Assembly (NCBI RefSeq): GCF_001653135.1
Contig: NZ_BDDS01000010.1
Span: forward strand, 48,959 to 112,958
DNA length: 64,000 nucleotides
DNA from: Pseudoalteromonas neustonica
GTDB taxonomy: Bacteria > Pseudomonadota > Gammaproteobacteria > Enterobacterales > Alteromonadaceae
Direction: 5' to 3'
The notes below the pieces were generated by a model that was not told the DNA's origin, searched no databases, and was given only the letters and a program-made list of their open reading frames with translations. Position 1 is the stretch's first letter. Each line of letters opens with the position of its first letter. Shown here piece by piece: positions 45,890 through 56,534 of the stretch. The position numbers and the translations under genes are program-made.

Positions 45890-47728
45890 TTATTTAGCAT
45901 CTAAGAAGCTTTTCAGTAAGTCAGAGCGAGAAGGATGGCGTAATTTACGCAGTGCCTTCGCTTCGATTTGACGAATACGCTCACGGGTAACGTCAAATTG
46001 CTTGCCTACTTCTTCTAGAGTATGGTCGGTGTTCATATCAATACCAAAACGCATACGTAATACTTTTGCTTCGCGGGCGGTAAGGCCGGCTAGTACATCG
46101 TTCGTTGCGCCACGAAGGCTTTCCATTGTCGCTGAGTCGATAGGCGAATCAATAGTAGTATCTTCGATAAAGTCACCTAAGTGCGAATCTTCATCATCAC
46201 CAATTGGCGTTTCCATTGAAATTGGCTCTTTTGCAATTTTAAGTACCTTACGGATTTTATCCTCAGGCATCATCATGCGTTCAGCTAATTCTTCTGGATT
46301 TGGCTCACGACCCATTTCTTGTAACATTTGACGTGAAATACGATTAAGTTTATTAATCGTTTCGATCATATGCACAGGAATACGGATTGTACGTGCTTGG
46401 TCAGCAATAGAGCGGGTGATTGCTTGACGGATCCACCACGTAGCATAAGTTGAGAACTTATAACCACGGCGATATTCAAACTTATCAACAGCCTTCATCA
46501 AACCAATGTTACCTTCTTGGATTAAATCCAAGAATTGTAAACCACGGTTGGTGTATTTTTTTGCAATTGAGATTACAAGACGTAAATTCGCTTCAACCAT
46601 TTCTTTTTTCGCACGGCGGGCTTTCGCTTCACCAATACTCATACGACGGTTGATGTCTTTAATTCGCTCGATATTTAAACCCGTGCTTTCTTCGATCACA
46701 CGTAGTTTATTGATACAGCGAATTATCTCAGGCTTCACTTCTTCAAGTTTTGCAGAGTGCTTTTCGTTGGCAGCGATTTCTAAATCAATCCACGATGCAT
46801 CTGTTTCGTTATTAGCAAAATGCTTAACGAATGTTTTCTTTGGTAATTTGGCAATTTGTACAGCTTGCTTCATGACGATACGTTCTTGAATACGAACGCG
46901 ATCCATCATTTCACGCATGTTATTTACCATGCGATCAAACTGTTTAGGTATTAATTTGAACGTTCGGAATAATTCGCCGATTTCAAAAATAGCAGCCTGA
47001 GAATCAGGATGTGAACGGCCTTTCTTATCGAAGGTTTCACGTGCTTTATTGTAAAGATCGCGAAGATTTTCAAAGTGAACGCGGGCCTCTTCAGGATCTG
47101 GGCCGGTATCGACTTCTTCTTCGTCTTCATCATCGTCTTTATCATCATCGTCTTCATCATCAAGCTCTTTTTCGCTTAATTCAGAACCGATATGAGTCGC
47201 AGATATAGGCGCTTCATCTTCATTTGGGTCAAAGAAACCAGAGATAATGTCGCTTAGGCGCATTTCTTCGGCTTCAAACTTGTCCCACTGTTCAAGAAGA
47301 TAAGTAATTGCTTCAGGGTATTCTGCAACCGAGATTTGAACCTGGTTGATCCCTTCTTCAATACGCTTGGCAATAACGATTTCGCCTTCACGGGTTAACA
47401 GTTCAACTGTTCCCATTTCACGCATGTACATACGTACCGGATCCGTTGTACGGCCGATCTCTTTATCTACAGTGGCAAGCGCAGCAGCAGCCGCTTCAGC
47501 AGCGTCTTCATCTGTTGTCGTTTCTTGCATCATCAATTCATCGGCATCAGGTGCGTTTTCACTAACCTTAATACCCATATCATTGATCATACTAATGATA
47601 TCTTCTACTTGATCTGAATCGATAATATCTTGTGGAAGGTGATCATTAACTTCTGCAAAAGTTAAATAACCTTGCTCTTTACCTTTTTGAATCAGAAGTT
47701 TTAATTGTGACTGAGGAGTTGGATCCAT
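45890..47728 (-). CDS. rpoD: RNA polymerase primary sigma factor 70
   Basis: The housekeeping sigma factor, about 612 residues from the ATG at 47728 ([10 protein letters not shown]); a longer frame from 47764 adds residues absent from the family. It has region 1.1, an acidic non-conserved insert with a long Asp/Glu run, region 2 ([16 protein letters not shown], here [17 protein letters not shown]), regions 3 and 4 with the helix-turn-helix [22 protein letters not shown]. It recognises -35/-10 promoters. It is the last gene of the rpsU-yqeY-dnaG-rpoD block. Confidence 0.96.
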   Translation of the reverse strand: MDPTPQSQLKLLIQKGKEQGYLTFAEVNDHLPQDIIDSDQVEDIISMINDMGIKVSENAPDADELMMQETTTDEDAAEAAAAALATVDKEIGRTTDPVRMYMREMGTVELLTREGEIVIAKRIEEGINQVQISVAEYPEAITYLLEQWDKFEAEEMRLSDIISGFFDPNEDEAPISATHIGSELSEKELDDEDDDDKDDDEDEEEVDTGPDPEEARVHFENLRDLYNKARETFDKKGRSHPDSQAAIFEIGELFRTFKLIPKQFDRMVNNMREMMDRVRIQERIVMKQAVQIAKLPKKTFVKHFANNETDASWIDLEIAANEKHSAKLEEVKPEIIRCINKLRVIEESTGLNIERIKDINRRMSIGEAKARRAKKEMVEANLRLVISIAKKYTNRGLQFLDLIQEGNIGLMKAVDKFEYRRGYKFSTYATWWIRQAITRSIADQARTIRIPVHMIETINKLNRISRQMLQEMGREPNPEELAERMMMPEDKIRKVLKIAKEPISMETPIGDDEDSHLGDFIEDTTIDSPIDSATMESLRGATNDVLAGLTAREAKVLRMRFGIDMNTDHTLEEVGKQFDVTRERIRQIEAKALRKLRHPSRSDLLKSFLDAK

Positions 47729-47852
47729 AGAGATTTTTTCTTCCACTCTGATAAGTTGATACAACAGGCGCCAGCTTGCTTATTTAATAAGCCAAGCTAA
47801 GTATAATTTGACGCAGTGAATAGCACAGTATAACAGCAAAAATCGTTTTTGA

Positions 47853-49604
47853 CTAGTTGTTAGTCCCTTTTAATGCTTGAGTCAATAAGTGACATTCAAG
47901 CCGCTCATCGCTATTTAAGCCTTGAGTCTTGTCCTTTATTAATAGGGTTTCGAGACGATAATTTAAACACTGATCTTCAATAAATTTGAAAGTATTTTTA
48001 AATTCATCTTCTAAACGATCTTCATTTATCTCATGTTGCCACGTTGCGAGCTTGATTAATGCTTCATACTCTGGAGCTTCACGAAATGATTCAAGCAATT
48101 GTGCCGTAGTAAGGGGGGCCTTTTGTAATGCGTCATGCTGCAAACGAATTAGTAGCGCAATTCCGGCAATATTCATCTGTGCCAAATCAGGTAAATAAGG
48201 CACTGTTGATGCAAGTTGCGGGTGCTGGACTAATAAGCCAATAGCGCGGCGCATAGGCGTAATTTTAAACTTACGTTCAATTGAATGCTGTTGCTTTGGT
48301 GTTTTTAAACGGTTATTTAATTGCTCTTTGGTGCGGCCAATTAATCGGCCTAAGTGCTCTAATAGGTTCTCTTGATAAAACTCACTGGGTATTTTTTCGA
48401 CCAATGGCAGCACTGCACTGAGTAGTTTTGCTTTACCAGCGTCAGTGGTTAAGTCAATTTCTAGGCTTAGCTTATTAAACAGTACTTTAGTAAAATCATC
48501 AGCTTGAGCTAATCGAACTTCAAAGGCTTCTTTGCCCTCTTGTTGGACTAAGGAATCAGGATCTTCGCCATCGGGTAAAAATACAAACTGTAATGCTTTA
48601 CCATCACTTAGGTAGGGGAGAGCATTTTCTAACGCACGCCACGCCGCGTCACGTCCTGCACGGTCACCATCGTAACAACAAATTACTTTGTCTGTGGTTC
48701 TAAATAAAGTATGCATGTGCTCAGCTGTAGTCGCAGTACCTAGGGCTGCGACTGCATACTCAATACCTTGCTCACTCAATGCCACTACATCCATATAACC
48801 TTCAACAATGAGTACATGGTCGAGTTTTTTATGGGCTTGTTTTGCCTCATATAAACCATATAGTTCAAAGCCTTTATGGAAAATACGAGTCTCTGGTGAA
48901 TTTAAATATTTTGGCCCTTGATCTGCTTGCATGACACGTCCGCCAAACGCGATAACCCGCCCACGTTTATCGCGGATAGGAAACATTAAGCGGTCACGGA
49001 AAAAATCAAATTGACGACCTGGTGTTTTCTCAGAGGCCAGCTTTAGCTCAACGAGTTGCTCTTTTTGTTCTTTATTACGACCAAGTTGTTGGCACAAGCC
49101 TTCCCATTCACTGGGGGCATAGCCAATCATAAACTTTTTAACTGTTTCGCCAGTTAAGCCTCGGCCTTTGACGTAATCAATGACTGTTGCTGAGTTACTA
49201 TGGTGTTTTAATTGATGTTGATAAAAACGTGCGGCATGAAGCATTAAATCATAGTCTGAGCGTTTTTGTTCCGCCGTACGTTCAGGACCACTGCTTGTGC
49301 CTTGTTCGCGAGGAACATCAAGATTCATCAGGCTAGCGAGCTCTTCAATAGCATCAACAAATTCAAGTTTGTCGTATTCCATTACAAATGAAATAGCGTT
49401 GCCATTTGCGCCACAGCCAAAGCAATGATAAAACTGTTTATCTTGCGACACTGTAAATGAAGGTGACTTTTCATTATGGAAAGGGCAACAGGCTTGGTAA
49501 TCTTTACCGGCTTTTTTAAGACCTACTTTAGAGTCAATTAGCTCAACGATATCGGTTCTAGCGAGTAAATCGTCAATAAAATTTCGTGGGATCTTTCCGG
49601 CCAT
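47853..49604 (-). CDS. dnaG: DNA primase
   Basis: A 583-residue replication primase that makes RNA primers with the DnaB helicase. The N-terminal CHC2 zinc finger (CCPFHNEKSPSFTV, then FYHCFGCGANG), the TOPRIM domain (VEGYMDVVAL and CYDGDRAGRDAAWRAL) and the C-terminal DnaB-binding region are in order. The length is normal (581 in E. coli). It lies between yqeY and rpoD, with an attenuator-like hairpin in the upstream gap. Confidence 0.96.
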   Translation of the reverse strand: MAGKIPRNFIDDLLARTDIVELIDSKVGLKKAGKDYQACCPFHNEKSPSFTVSQDKQFYHCFGCGANGNAISFVMEYDKLEFVDAIEELASLMNLDVPREQGTSSGPERTAEQKRSDYDLMLHAARFYQHQLKHHSNSATVIDYVKGRGLTGETVKKFMIGYAPSEWEGLCQQLGRNKEQKEQLVELKLASEKTPGRQFDFFRDRLMFPIRDKRGRVIAFGGRVMQADQGPKYLNSPETRIFHKGFELYGLYEAKQAHKKLDHVLIVEGYMDVVALSEQGIEYAVAALGTATTAEHMHTLFRTTDKVICCYDGDRAGRDAAWRALENALPYLSDGKALQFVFLPDGEDPDSLVQQEGKEAFEVRLAQADDFTKVLFNKLSLEIDLTTDAGKAKLLSAVLPLVEKIPSEFYQENLLEHLGRLIGRTKEQLNNRLKTPKQQHSIERKFKITPMRRAIGLLVQHPQLASTVPYLPDLAQMNIAGIALLIRLQHDALQKAPLTTAQLLESFREAPEYEALIKLATWQHEINEDRLEDEFKNTFKFIEDQCLNYRLETLLIKDKTQGLNSDERLECHLLTQALKGTNN

Positions 49605-49713
49605 TAGTAAAGTGTAGTCCTGAAATAAATAGAAAAAGGTGAACGAATTAACTTTCGTTCGACAAATTTAGATTTGAACACAAACGCTATTTTTATAAAA
49701 GCTAAAAACGAAG

Positions 49714-49736
49714 AAACCGAGCACATGGCTCGGTTT
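49714..49736 (-). terminator. Attenuator-like hairpin between yqeY and dnaG
   Basis: AAACCGAGC pairs with GCTCGGTTT, followed on the minus strand by a T-rich tract. In E. coli a terminator between rpsU and dnaG lowers dnaG expression relative to rpsU; this hairpin is placed to do the same. Confidence 0.7.
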
Positions 49737-49766
49737 GCTTAAATCATACGTCTGTATGTGGGTGTA

Positions 49767-50213
49767 TTAGGCAGTTAATCGTTGCTTAATTAAACCAGAA
49801 ATCTTACCTAAATCGGCGCGACCTTCAGCTTTGCTTTTGATTATACCCATTACTTTACCCATATCTTGCATACCTGCTGCGTTAGTATCAGCAATAGCCG
49901 CATCAATGAGGGCAATGATTTCATCTTCACTCAATTGTTGAGGTAAGAATTCTTCAAGTGCCGTAATCTCATTGGCTTCAATTTCGGCTAAATCTTCTCG
50001 ACCAGCATCAGTGTACTGGGTATAAGAATCACGGCGCTGTTTAACAAGCTTCACTAAGACTGCGGTAATACCGTCATCATCAAGTGTTATTTGCTCGTCA
50101 ATTTCACGCTGTTTGATAGCAGCAAGTACCATACGAATTGGGTTAAGACGTTGTTTGTCTTTCGCTCGCATCGCATCTTTTTGTGCATCTTTTAGCTTTA
50201 TTAAAAGGCTCAT
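49767..50213 (-). CDS. yqeY: GatB/YqeY domain protein
   Basis: A 148-residue cytosolic protein of the YqeY family, related to the tail domain of GatB amidotransferase and thought to bind tRNA-like structures. The motif MRAKDKQRLNPIRM and the C-terminal MGKVMGIIKSKAEGRADLGKIS are characteristic. It commonly sits between rpsU and dnaG, as here, with 20 bp to rpsU. The precise role is unknown. Confidence 0.93.
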   Translation of the reverse strand: MSLLIKLKDAQKDAMRAKDKQRLNPIRMVLAAIKQREIDEQITLDDDGITAVLVKLVKQRRDSYTQYTDAGREDLAEIEANEITALEEFLPQQLSEDEIIALIDAAIADTNAAGMQDMGKVMGIIKSKAEGRADLGKISGLIKQRLTA

Positions 50214-50233
50214 TTATACAAGACCAATACGGA

Positions 50234-50449
50234 TCAATATAATTTAACGCGACGTGCGTTATCGCGAGAAAGCTTCTTCATGTGACGCTTAACTGCAGCA
50301 GCTTTTTTACGCTTACGCTCAGCTGTTGGCTTTTCATAGTGCTCGCGACGACGAACTTCTGAAAGGATACCTGCTTTTTCACATGAACGCTTGAAGCGAC
50401 GAAGTGCTACGTCAAACGGTTCGTTCTCTCTTACTTTAATTACTGGCAT
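50234..50449 (-). CDS. rpsU: 30S ribosomal protein S21
   Basis: A 71-residue basic ribosomal protein that helps translation initiation. The sequence [19 protein letters not shown] and the Arg/Lys-rich C-terminus match S21 throughout. It is the first gene of the macromolecular synthesis block; its promoter must lie in 50450-50612. Confidence 0.97.
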
Positions 50450-50612
50450 TAAAAATTCACCTACCTAAATAATGAGCGTTGCTCAAGTTGATCAGACAAT
50501 GATCAAGTGGTTCAAAAATGGTGCGGTATTGTAATCCGAAGCCACACCACATGTAAAGGATAAATATTGACTGTCCCGACAGGAAACTGAAAATATTTCT
50601 ATGTTATTAATT

Positions 50613-51212
50613 TTACTGTAATTGATAGAGCCTACATAATACTTGCCCAGCAACTTTCTCTTTTAATAACAGCCAATTGCTTGGTGTTTGTAAAGGGCTA
50701 AGTTCGTTTTCGACTTCAACATAAATGAGTGCATTTTTACTTAGCCACTCATTTTCACTCAGTAAATCACAGCATTTTTTTGCCAGATTCTGACGAAACG
50801 GCGGGTCAACAAAGACTAAATCGAACTGCTGTTGTAACGTATTTTGGCTCAAATACACTAAACTATCAGTACAATTTATCTGCGCATTTGTGAGCTTTAA
50901 TGTCTCAGTATTGGCTTTTAATTGTGCTGAAGCAAGTTTATCCCTCTCTAAAAATACAGCTGAGTTGGCAAAACGCGACAATGCTTCGAACCCTAACCCA
51001 CCAGAACCGGCAAAACAATCAAGCACATTTGCACCGTGAATATCTTGCATTAACCAGTTAAATACAGTTTCTTTTATGCGATCTGTGGTTGGACGAAGCC
51101 CTTGTACATCTTTTACTGGTAGCTTGCGGCCACGAAATTGCCCACTGATGATTCTGATGACACCATCATTTACTTTGTTATTTATCTGTTTTTGTGATGA
51201 TTTATTTCTCAT
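50613..51212 (-). CDS. rsmD: 16S rRNA (guanine(966)-N2)-methyltransferase
   Basis: A 199-residue SAM methyltransferase that modifies G966 of 16S rRNA in the 30S subunit. It shows GQFRGRKLPV, RPTTDRIKETVFNWL, the SAM site VLDCFAGSGGLGFEALSR and the catalytic DPPF of LVFVDPPF. The length is like E. coli RsmD (198). It is divergent from ftsY, the classic arrangement, with 212 bp between them holding both promoters. Confidence 0.95.
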   Translation of the reverse strand: MRNKSSQKQINNKVNDGVIRIISGQFRGRKLPVKDVQGLRPTTDRIKETVFNWLMQDIHGANVLDCFAGSGGLGFEALSRFANSAVFLERDKLASAQLKANTETLKLTNAQINCTDSLVYLSQNTLQQQFDLVFVDPPFRQNLAKKCCDLLSENEWLSKNALIYVEVENELSPLQTPSNWLLLKEKVAGQVLCRLYQLQ

Positions 51213-51424
51213 TTAGCTCACTAAAAAATGGTATCTAGAACTTAGCTCAGATAATATTGTAATCATATAGTAGCGTGTCATTTTTCAACTGCGCTAAAAG
51301 TGTTACTATGAGCATCTTAGACAATATATTGTGGTTATTGGCAGTTTGGTATTAATACAATACCGTCAGTACGCAAATTATTTCCGTTAGTTTATCAGAT
51401 TTTTATAAGTGGTTATTAGCAAGT

Positions 51425-53503
51425 ATGGCAAAAAAAAATAAATTCCTGTCTTGGTTAGGTTTTGGTAAGTCAGATAAAAACCAGCAAGTAGAACAAGCAG
51501 CCGAAGAGGCTAATAACCAACAAGCAGAAGCTGAGCGTTTAGAGCAAGAACGTATTACAGCAGAGCGTCTAGAGGCTGAGCGTATTGCAGCAGAGCAGCA
51601 GGCAGAAGCCGAACGTGTAGAGCAAGAACGTATTGAAGCAGAGCGTCTTGAGGCTGAGCGTGTAGAACAAGAACGTATTGCAGCAGAGCGTCTCGAGGCT
51701 GAACGTGTAGAGCAAGAGCGTATTGCAGCAGAAGCTCGCGATGCTGAGCGTTTAGCGATTGCAGATGCTGAATTAGCCGCAGCTGAAAAAGCAGAGCAGC
51801 AACGTCGCGACGCAGCCGCTCGTTTAGCTGAACAACAAGAAGCTATGTTGTTACAACAAGAACAACAGGCTACCGAGCAAGCGCAACGTGAAGCGGAGCG
51901 TATTGCAGCGGAAAAGGCAGAAGCTGAGCATGTAGAGCAAGAGCGTATTGCAGCAGAAGCTCGCGATGCTGAGCGTTTAGCTATTGCAGATGCTGAATTA
52001 GCCGCAGCTGAAAAAGCGGAGCAGCAACGTCGCGACGAAGCCGCTCGTTTAGCTGAACAACAAGAAGCTATGTTGTTACAACAAGAACAACAGGCTACCG
52101 AGCAAGCGCAACGTGAAGCGGAGCGTATTGCAGCGGAAAAGGCAGAAGCTGAGCATGTAGAACAACAACGTATCGCAGCAGAACGTCTCGAGGCTGAGCG
52201 TTTAGAGCAAGAACGTATTGCAGCAGAGCGTCTCGAGGCTGAGCGTTTAGAACAAGAGCGTATTGCAGCAGAGCGTCTCGAGGCTGAGCGTTTAGAACAA
52301 GAACGTATTGCAGCAGAGCAGGCTGAAGCTGAGCGTTTAGAACAAGAACGTATTGCAGCAGAGCGTCTCGAGGCTGAGCGTTTAGAACAAGAACGTATTG
52401 CAGCAGAACATGCTGAAGCTGAGCGTTTAGAGCAACAACGTATTGCAGCAGAACAGGCCGAAGCTGAGCATTTAGAGCAAGAACGTATTGCAGCAGAGCA
52501 GGCTGAAGCTGAGCGTTTAGAGCAACAACGTATTGCAGCAGAAGAAGCTAAAGCAGCAGAAAAGCCGAAAAAAGAAGGTTTCTTTGCTCGTCTTAAAAAA
52601 GGTTTATTAAAAACGCGTATAAATATAGGCTCAGGTTTTGCGTCAATTTTTACAGGTAAAAAGATTGATGATGAGCTGTTTGAAGATCTTGAAACGCAGT
52701 TATTAACAGCGGATTTGGGTGTTGATACCACCATGAAACTGATCGACAGCCTTACTGATGCGGCTAACCGTAAACAGTTAAAAGATGGCGATGCACTGTA
52801 TGAATTAATGAAGCAAGAAATGGCTGCTATGCTTAAAACCGCAGAGCAACCTTTAGTTATACCTGCAGATAAAAAACCATTTGTTATTTTAATGGTGGGC
52901 GTAAATGGTGTTGGTAAAACAACCACCATTGGTAAATTAGCTAAGCAGTTTCAAGATGAAGGCAAATCAGTCATGTTAGCGGCAGGGGATACGTTCCGTG
53001 CAGCAGCCGTTGAGCAACTACAAGTATGGGGTGAGCGTAATAAAATCCCAGTAATAGCACAGCACACCGGTGCCGATAGTGCTTCAGTGGTATTTGATGC
53101 ATTTCAAGCAGCAAAAGCGCGTAATGTTGATGTGTTAATTGCCGATACAGCAGGACGCTTGCAAAATAAAGATAATCTAATGCAAGAGCTTGAAAAGATT
53201 GCGCGTGTGATGAAAAAGATTGACCCAGATGCGCCACATGAAGTCATGCTAACAATTGATGCGGGCACAGGGCAAAATGCAATTAGCCAAGTAAACTTAT
53301 TTAATCAGTGTGTTGGTCTTACAGGGATAACTTTATCTAAGTTAGATGGTACGGCTAAAGGTGGGGTTATCTTCGCCGTAGCTGATAAGTTTAATATTCC
53401 GATCCGTTATATTGGTGTTGGCGAAGGCATTGAAGATTTACGTGCATTTAATAGCAATGACTTCATTGATGCGCTATTTAGCCAAGATGAGGACAACGCT
53501 TAA
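51425..53503 (+). CDS. ftsY: Signal recognition particle receptor FtsY with very long repetitive N-terminus
   Basis: A 692-residue SRP receptor GTPase that docks ribosome-SRP complexes at the membrane for co-translational insertion. The NG domain occupies about residues 380-692: [10 protein letters not shown] (about 491), [16 protein letters not shown] and TKLDG-type [10 protein letters not shown]. The first 377 residues form a highly charged A-domain built of near-identical units such as [13 protein letters not shown]. coli FtsY (497 residues) has a shorter acidic A-domain. A 75-residue block is duplicated exactly in tandem (bases 51731-52180). It heads ftsY-ftsE-ftsX; a terminator follows ftsY. 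Confidence 0.95.
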   Translation: MAKKNKFLSWLGFGKSDKNQQVEQAAEEANNQQAEAERLEQERITAERLEAERIAAEQQAEAERVEQERIEAERLEAERVEQERIAAERLEAERVEQERIAAEARDAERLAIADAELAAAEKAEQQRRDAAARLAEQQEAMLLQQEQQATEQAQREAERIAAEKAEAEHVEQERIAAEARDAERLAIADAELAAAEKAEQQRRDEAARLAEQQEAMLLQQEQQATEQAQREAERIAAEKAEAEHVEQQRIAAERLEAERLEQERIAAERLEAERLEQERIAAERLEAERLEQERIAAEQAEAERLEQERIAAERLEAERLEQERIAAEHAEAERLEQQRIAAEQAEAEHLEQERIAAEQAEAERLEQQRIAAEEAKAAEKPKKEGFFARLKKGLLKTRINIGSGFASIFTGKKIDDELFEDLETQLLTADLGVDTTMKLIDSLTDAANRKQLKDGDALYELMKQEMAAMLKTAEQPLVIPADKKPFVILMVGVNGVGKTTTIGKLAKQFQDEGKSVMLAAGDTFRAAAVEQLQVWGERNKIPVIAQHTGADSASVVFDAFQAAKARNVDVLIADTAGRLQNKDNLMQELEKIARVMKKIDPDAPHEVMLTIDAGTGQNAISQVNLFNQCVGLTGITLSKLDGTAKGGVIFAVADKFNIPIRYIGVGEGIEDLRAFNSNDFIDALFSQDEDNA
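51731..52180 (+). repeat. 225-bp tandem duplication inside ftsY
   Basis: A block beginning GAAGCTCGCGATGCTGAGCG at 51731 recurs at 51956, giving a period of 225 bp (75 codons), so the frame is kept. Only a few substitutions separate the copies. It lies within a longer region (51520-52560) of shorter related repeats. Confidence 0.85.
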
Positions 53504-53522
53504 TATACCCATTGGTATTAAT

Positions 53523-53544
53523 AAAAGGGAGCAAGCTCCCTTTT
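53523..53544 (+). terminator. Intrinsic terminator between ftsY and ftsE
   Basis: AAAAGGGAGC pairs with GCTCCCTTTT with a minimal loop, 19 bp after the ftsY stop. It may reduce read-through into ftsEX. Confidence 0.7.
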
Positions 53545-53569
53545 CAGCTGCAGATGATTGATAATTAAA

Positions 53570-54247
53570 ATGATAAATTTTCAGCAAGTGAGTAAAACAT
53601 ATCCCGGCGGCCATCGTGCACTGGAAAAAGTGAGCTTTCATATTAAGCCCGGAGAACTGGCTTTTTTAACTGGTCATAGTGGTGCAGGTAAAAGTACCTT
53701 ACTTAAACTAATTAGTTTAATGGAACGTCCATCAGCGGGTCACGTATTTATAAATGGTGTTGATTTAAATACAGTGAAACCAAGACAAATCCCTTATGTA
53801 CGCCGAGATATCGGGATTATCTTTCAAAATCATCGTCTATTAGAGCGGCATACAATTTTTGATAATGTTGCTTTACCCTTAATAATAGAAGGCACACACC
53901 ATAAGCAAATTGAAAAACGAGTTCATGGTGCACTTGATAAAGTAGGCTTGCTTGATAAAGTAAAGTGCCACCCATCAACGCTTTCTGGTGGCGAACAACA
54001 GCGAGTCGGCATTGCACGCGCCATTGTCAATTCACCTCCATTGTTACTTGCTGATGAGCCAACCGGTAATTTAGATCCTGAACTTTCAATGGATATTTTA
54101 CGTTTGTTTGAAGAGTTTAATAACCATGGGACTACGGTCTTAATTGCCACTCATGATCTTGGTCTCATCTCGAGAATGAAATATCGCAGCTTAACGTTAA
54201 AAGATGGCCGAATGAGTCAAGACCCATTGGCTGAGGCATCATTATGA
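53570..54247 (+). CDS. ftsE: Cell division ATP-binding protein FtsE
   Basis: A 225-residue ABC ATPase that with FtsX controls septal peptidoglycan hydrolases through EnvC-type activators. Walker A GHSGAGKST, the signature LSGGEQQRVGIARA and Walker B LLLADEPTGNLD are clear. ATG 53570 (MINFQQVSKTYPGG) fits the family start better than a TTG four codons upstream. It overlaps ftsX by 4 bp (ATGA). Confidence 0.95.
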   Translation: MINFQQVSKTYPGGHRALEKVSFHIKPGELAFLTGHSGAGKSTLLKLISLMERPSAGHVFINGVDLNTVKPRQIPYVRRDIGIIFQNHRLLERHTIFDNVALPLIIEGTHHKQIEKRVHGALDKVGLLDKVKCHPSTLSGGEQQRVGIARAIVNSPPLLLADEPTGNLDPELSMDILRLFEEFNNHGTTVLIATHDLGLISRMKYRSLTLKDGRMSQDPLAEASL

Positions 54248-55230
54248 GTTTGTTATTTAAAGGCCGAAAAAGCCAAAATGAACGAGTGAAAAAATCTATT
54301 TTTTCGAATAGTTACTTTTTTGTTTTAAATATTTTTCGCCAAGGAATTCATAGCTTAGGTGAAATGTGGCGCACGCCAATGGCTTCAATGATGACAATTG
54401 CCGTATTGGGTTTAAGCTTAACCCTACCAGCAACTCTTTATTTGGTTGTTAAAAACGTCCAGCAAGTTAGCAGTGGATTTGAAGAAGCTGCAGAGATCTC
54501 ATTATTTGTAAAAGAATCCATGAGTGAGCAGGAAACGCAGACCTTAGTAAAACGTTTAGCCTTGTATTCAGAAATAGATACGGTCACTTTTATTTCAAAG
54601 CAACACGCATTAACTGAATTTAAAGAGGTATCAGGGTTTGGCCAAGCACTTGAATATTTAGATTCGAACCCATTGCCAGATGTTGTAATAGTTACACCAA
54701 CATCAAAACATCGCCAACCAAACGCAGCACAAGCACTATTAAAAAAACTAGAAGCTGAACGAGAAGTGGATTTTGGTAAGCTAGATATCGCATGGTTAGA
54801 GCGCTTAAATGCATTACTTAGCTTATTAAAGGAAAGTGTGCTCACCATTACACTGCTTTTACTTACCTCAGTAACCTTGATTATTGGCAATACTATTCGA
54901 TTATCTATTATGGATAAGAAAGAAGAGATCCAAGTAATGAAGCTCGTGGGTGCAACAAATACGTTTATCCACGCACCTTTCCTATGGACAGGTATTTGGT
55001 ATGGCATTATAGGTGGTTTGTTTGCCTTTATATGCGTAGCTTTAATGATGTGGTGGCTTGGGGCCGCGGTTACGCAGGTCGCAGGCGTTTACCAAACAAG
55101 TTTTAATTTAGTTGGGCTAAGTGTTGGCGAATTTGCCGCACTGGTAATGCTTGCAACTAGCTTAGGCTTTGTTGGCTCATATTTATCAGTTAATCGCTAC
55201 ATTAAAGAAATAGAGCCCGATAAAGTGTAA
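54244..55230 (+). CDS. ftsX: Cell division protein FtsX
   Basis: A 328-residue inner-membrane partner of FtsE with four TM helices. It has an N-terminal cytoplasmic tail, TM1 near residues 42-65, a periplasmic loop (about 66-195) that contacts murein hydrolase activators, and three C-terminal TM helices with the permease motif DKKEEIQVMKLVGA. The length is close to E. coli FtsX (352). Start and stop overlap with ftsE by 4 bp gives coupled translation. Confidence 0.94.
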   Translation: MSLLFKGRKSQNERVKKSIFSNSYFFVLNIFRQGIHSLGEMWRTPMASMMTIAVLGLSLTLPATLYLVVKNVQQVSSGFEEAAEISLFVKESMSEQETQTLVKRLALYSEIDTVTFISKQHALTEFKEVSGFGQALEYLDSNPLPDVVIVTPTSKHRQPNAAQALLKKLEAEREVDFGKLDIAWLERLNALLSLLKESVLTITLLLLTSVTLIIGNTIRLSIMDKKEEIQVMKLVGATNTFIHAPFLWTGIWYGIIGGLFAFICVALMMWWLGAAVTQVAGVYQTSFNLVGLSVGEFAALVMLATSLGFVGSYLSVNRYIKEIEPDKV

Positions 55231-55394
55231 CAATTGTTGTTTATAATCACCAGTTACGTTGGTGGTAGGTAATACTGCTAATGCTACCAACGTACCGCAA
55301 AGCTAGAATTCATCGCTTATTCAGGCGTTTAAAGTACAATAAAAAACATCAAAAAAACCACTTGCTTCAATCGAAAAAAAGTTTTACATTGAAG

Positions 55395-55421
55395 TTAGCA
55401 CTCTAAGTTAAAGAGTGCTAA
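55395..55421. promoter_or_regulatory. CIRCE element (HrcA operator) upstream of rpoH
   Basis: TTAGCACTC, nine bases, GAGTGCTAA: an exact match to the published CIRCE consensus, 33 bp before the rpoH start. It overlaps the likely promoter; TAAGAT at its right edge could be a -10 box. HrcA would repress rpoH through it, although the hrcA gene itself is not in the window. Confidence 0.85.
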
Positions 55422-55454
55422 GATAGTTTCAAATGTTTATCACTGAGGTGAAAA

Positions 55455-56318
55455 ATGAGTAAAGATATATACGCAATGGCACTCACAGTTGGACAGCAAA
55501 GCGCAAGTATTGATGGTTACCTTCAAGCGGTAAGTACAATACCAATGCTAGGTGCTGAGCAAGAAAAAGAGTTGGCGACTCGTCTCCAGGAAGATGGCGA
55601 TCTTAGTGCTGCAAAGCAACTCATCATGTCTCATCTTCGCTTTGTTGCACACATTGCTAAAGGTTATTCAGGTTATGGTTTACCACAAGCCGATTTAATC
55701 CAAGAAGGCAACATAGGCCTAATGAAAGCAGTAAAACGTTTTGACCCTACCGTGGGTGTACGTTTGGTTTCATTTGCAGTGCATTGGATTAAAGCTGAAA
55801 TACACGAATTTGTACTTAAAAATTGGCGCATCGTAAAAGTTGCGACAACAAAAGCACAGCGTAAATTGTTCTTTAACCTTCGTAAGAACAAAAAGCGTTT
55901 AGGTTGGTTTAACCAAGCTGAAGTAGCAACCGTCGCGAGCGAGCTAGGTGTAAGTGAAAAAGAAGTTCGTGAAATGGAATCGCGCATGAGCGGCCAAGAC
56001 ATGGGCTTTGATTTAACCGGTGACGACAGTGATGACGCGCCAACAAGCACATACTCACCAGTGCAGTACTTAACAGACGGCAGCAACGATTTAGCTGACG
56101 AGGTTGAACAGCAGCAATGGCAAGAGCAATCGCACACACGTTTGTTCAGTGCTTTAAAAACGCTTGATGAGCGTTCACAAGACATTGTTAGCGCACGTTG
56201 GCTATCAGACGACAAAGCAACACTGCAAGAGCTTGCGCAAAAGTACAGCGTATCTGCAGAGCGTGTTCGTCAGCTTGAAAAAACAGCGATGAAAAAGCTA
56301 CAAGCTGCAATGAGTTAA
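55455..56318 (+). CDS. rpoH: Heat-shock sigma factor RpoH (sigma 32)
   Basis: A 287-residue alternative sigma factor (284 in E. coli) that directs transcription of chaperone and protease genes. Region 2 ([17 protein letters not shown] and [14 protein letters not shown]), the RpoH box [17 protein letters not shown] and the region 4 helix-turn-helix [19 protein letters not shown] are all present. GAGGTG gives a good ribosome-binding site. It stands alone after ftsX, with an exact CIRCE element upstream and a strong terminator downstream. Confidence 0.97.
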   Translation: MSKDIYAMALTVGQQSASIDGYLQAVSTIPMLGAEQEKELATRLQEDGDLSAAKQLIMSHLRFVAHIAKGYSGYGLPQADLIQEGNIGLMKAVKRFDPTVGVRLVSFAVHWIKAEIHEFVLKNWRIVKVATTKAQRKLFFNLRKNKKRLGWFNQAEVATVASELGVSEKEVREMESRMSGQDMGFDLTGDDSDDAPTSTYSPVQYLTDGSNDLADEVEQQQWQEQSHTRLFSALKTLDERSQDIVSARWLSDDKATLQELAQKYSVSAERVRQLEKTAMKKLQAAMS

Positions 56319-56339
56319 TCACAGCTTAGTAAGAATATT

Positions 56340-56369
56340 AAAAGCCCCGCATGAAAATGCGGGGCTTTT
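56340..56369 (+). terminator. Intrinsic terminator of rpoH
   Basis: AAAAGCCCCGCAT pairs with ATGCGGGGCTTTT around the stable GAAA tetraloop. Confidence 0.9.
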
Positions 56370-56534
56370 TGGTTTTAAGAGTAAGCATCAATTCTTTAGC
56401 GGTGTTATTACTGCCAGCCATTCAGTCAGTAAAGCAGGGCATATTTAGAAGATTAGGGAACATATGGTCCTTTAGTTGAAAAAACAGCCTAATTTATATA
56501 TTCTGATTGTCAGCCACTGTTAAAAGGAATTAAT

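Noticed and set aside
51403..52929. 508-codon open frame opposite ftsY, rich in Ser, Cys and Ala
   Set aside because: It is the mirror of the repetitive GCAGAGCGT-type codons of ftsY; repeat content keeps the opposite frame open. No start signal or family resemblance.
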